Below, piece after piece: positions 44,741 through 45,387 of a stretch of DNA of 45,387 nucleotides (its first letter is position 1; each line of letters starts with the position of its first letter). The notes beneath the pieces are model-generated. The model had not been told where the DNA came from. It saw only the letters and a program-made list of their open reading frames with translations, and searched no databases. The position numbers and the translations under genes are program-made. This DNA comes from an uncultured Prevotellaceae bacterium (GTDB taxonomy: Bacteria; Bacteroidota; Bacteroidia; Bacteroidales; Bacteroidaceae), in NCBI GenBank assembly GCA_902761905.1, contig CACWMK010000043.1, positions 1,845-47,231 of the forward strand, read 5' to 3'.

Positions 44741-45328
44741 TTAATCGTAGGTTACGTCGTCATCCTCGCCGCCACCTCCGCCGGAATTACCGCCTCCGGA
44801 ATTACCGCCTCCGGTATTTCCACCGGTATTGCTTCCGGAATTACCGCTCTGGCTTGAGCCCGATCCCGAACCCGAACCATTGCTAGGCTCGTCCTCGGTC
44901 AGCATTCCTGCGAATGCCTCGGCATTAACGAACTCCGCCTTCTTGAGGAACTCGCGGCTTGAGATATTGGTCTCAGCCATCTGGTCGGGCAGGAATCGGA
45001 TATGCAGGCCCTTCAGGTTCTTCTGGGGAGAGAAGTCCTCCTTCTTGGCTGCACCGCCAGCCTCATTCTCCAGGGTTGTGAAGAATATACCCAGACCGTC
45101 AATCTTCACTCGCTTCGAATTCAGCAGCATCTCCAGCAGACAGCTGCGGAACTTCTCCAGCACTCCGAACACCACGTCGGGTGTATAGATGCTACCGTGC
45201 TCACTGATGTGGTTCGCCATCTTGCGGGTGTTCAGTACCTCGACGGTCTTACCGTGTGCAAACCACTTGCCCTTGACCTTCGAATTCTTGATGTTGTTCT
45301 GCTTAAGCAGATAAAAAATCTTTGCCAT
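44741..45328 (-). CDS. HU-related DNA-binding protein with Gly/Ser tail
   Basis: 195 residues. The N-terminal about 125 residues match the HU-related family of Bacteroidetes (KTVEVLNTRKMANHISEHGSIYTPDVVFGVLEKFR in pattern, residues about 28-62; VKIDGLGIFFTTLE). From residue about 150 a low-complexity Ser/Gly/Asn tail ends in an acidic EDDDVTYD. It is expected to bind DNA and bend or compact it; the tail is of unknown use. It lies upstream of the smalltalk gene on the same strand, with the REP-like element between them. Confidence 0.88.
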   Translation of the reverse strand: MAKIFYLLKQNNIKNSKVKGKWFAHGKTVEVLNTRKMANHISEHGSIYTPDVVFGVLEKFRSCLLEMLLNSKRVKIDGLGIFFTTLENEAGGAAKKEDFSPQKNLKGLHIRFLPDQMAETNISSREFLKKAEFVNAEAFAGMLTEDEPSNGSGSGSGSSQSGNSGSNTGGNTGGGNSGGGNSGGGGGEDDDVTYD

Positions 45329-45387
45329 AATCTGTAAAATGTTTTAGATGGTTAATATTCGCTCGGCTTTGCCGCTTGGCTCTGCCA

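Overview
The window looks like a chromosomal segment of a Bacteroidales bacterium, most likely Prevotella or a close relative. The clues are -7 boxes of the form TAnnTTTG before many genes, few Shine-Dalgarno-like leaders, BspA-type and Ig-like surface proteins, Cys-acidic lipoprotein signals, a 'smalltalk' microprotein next to an HU-like protein, and a SurA/OstA/MutL gene string. No phage, insertion sequence or CRISPR array was seen.

Layout. 1-4062 (-) is the N-terminal 1354 residues of a large secreted repeat protein that runs off the left edge. 4305-5945 (+) holds a DMT-type permease and a small lipoprotein, separated by a palindromic element and a 22-bp tandem array. 5949-9808 (-) is a four-gene partner-switching signalling module (anti-sigma-like kinase, STAS antagonist, membrane HATPase protein, RsbU-type phosphatase). 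It follows an MlaF/MlaE lipid-transport ATPase and permease (9929-11475, -). A striking symmetric bidirectional promoter (11493-11619) separates mlaE from lptB.

11622-25887 (+) is a housekeeping run: lptB, tig, then clpP, clpX, recQ, guaB, two PpiC/SurA periplasmic folding factors, an OstA-like protein and mutL with very short gaps or 4-bp overlaps. tRNA-Val(TAC) and a MATE exporter follow. 27510-31390 (-) holds two candidate small RNAs around a clpS-clpA-aat N-degron cluster. The sRNAs have Bacteroidetes promoters and U-tract terminators.

31420-44466 (+) is the most novel-looking part. A membrane-anchored TPR/AraC-type regulator is flanked by two arrays of a GAC-N5-GTC motif spaced 20-22 bp. 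One array precedes the regulator. The other leads into the promoter of a probable operon with two paralogous microproteins of 36 and 32 residues (33682-33920, not recognised), an outer-membrane beta-barrel, a 2593-residue BspA-like protein carrying an AT-richer helical insert, and two probably surface-exposed lipoproteins, closed by a strong terminator. I infer a regulated cell-surface system whose own regulator binds both arrays. The right end has smalltalk, a REP-like palindrome and an HU-like protein with a Gly/Ser tail, all on the minus strand.
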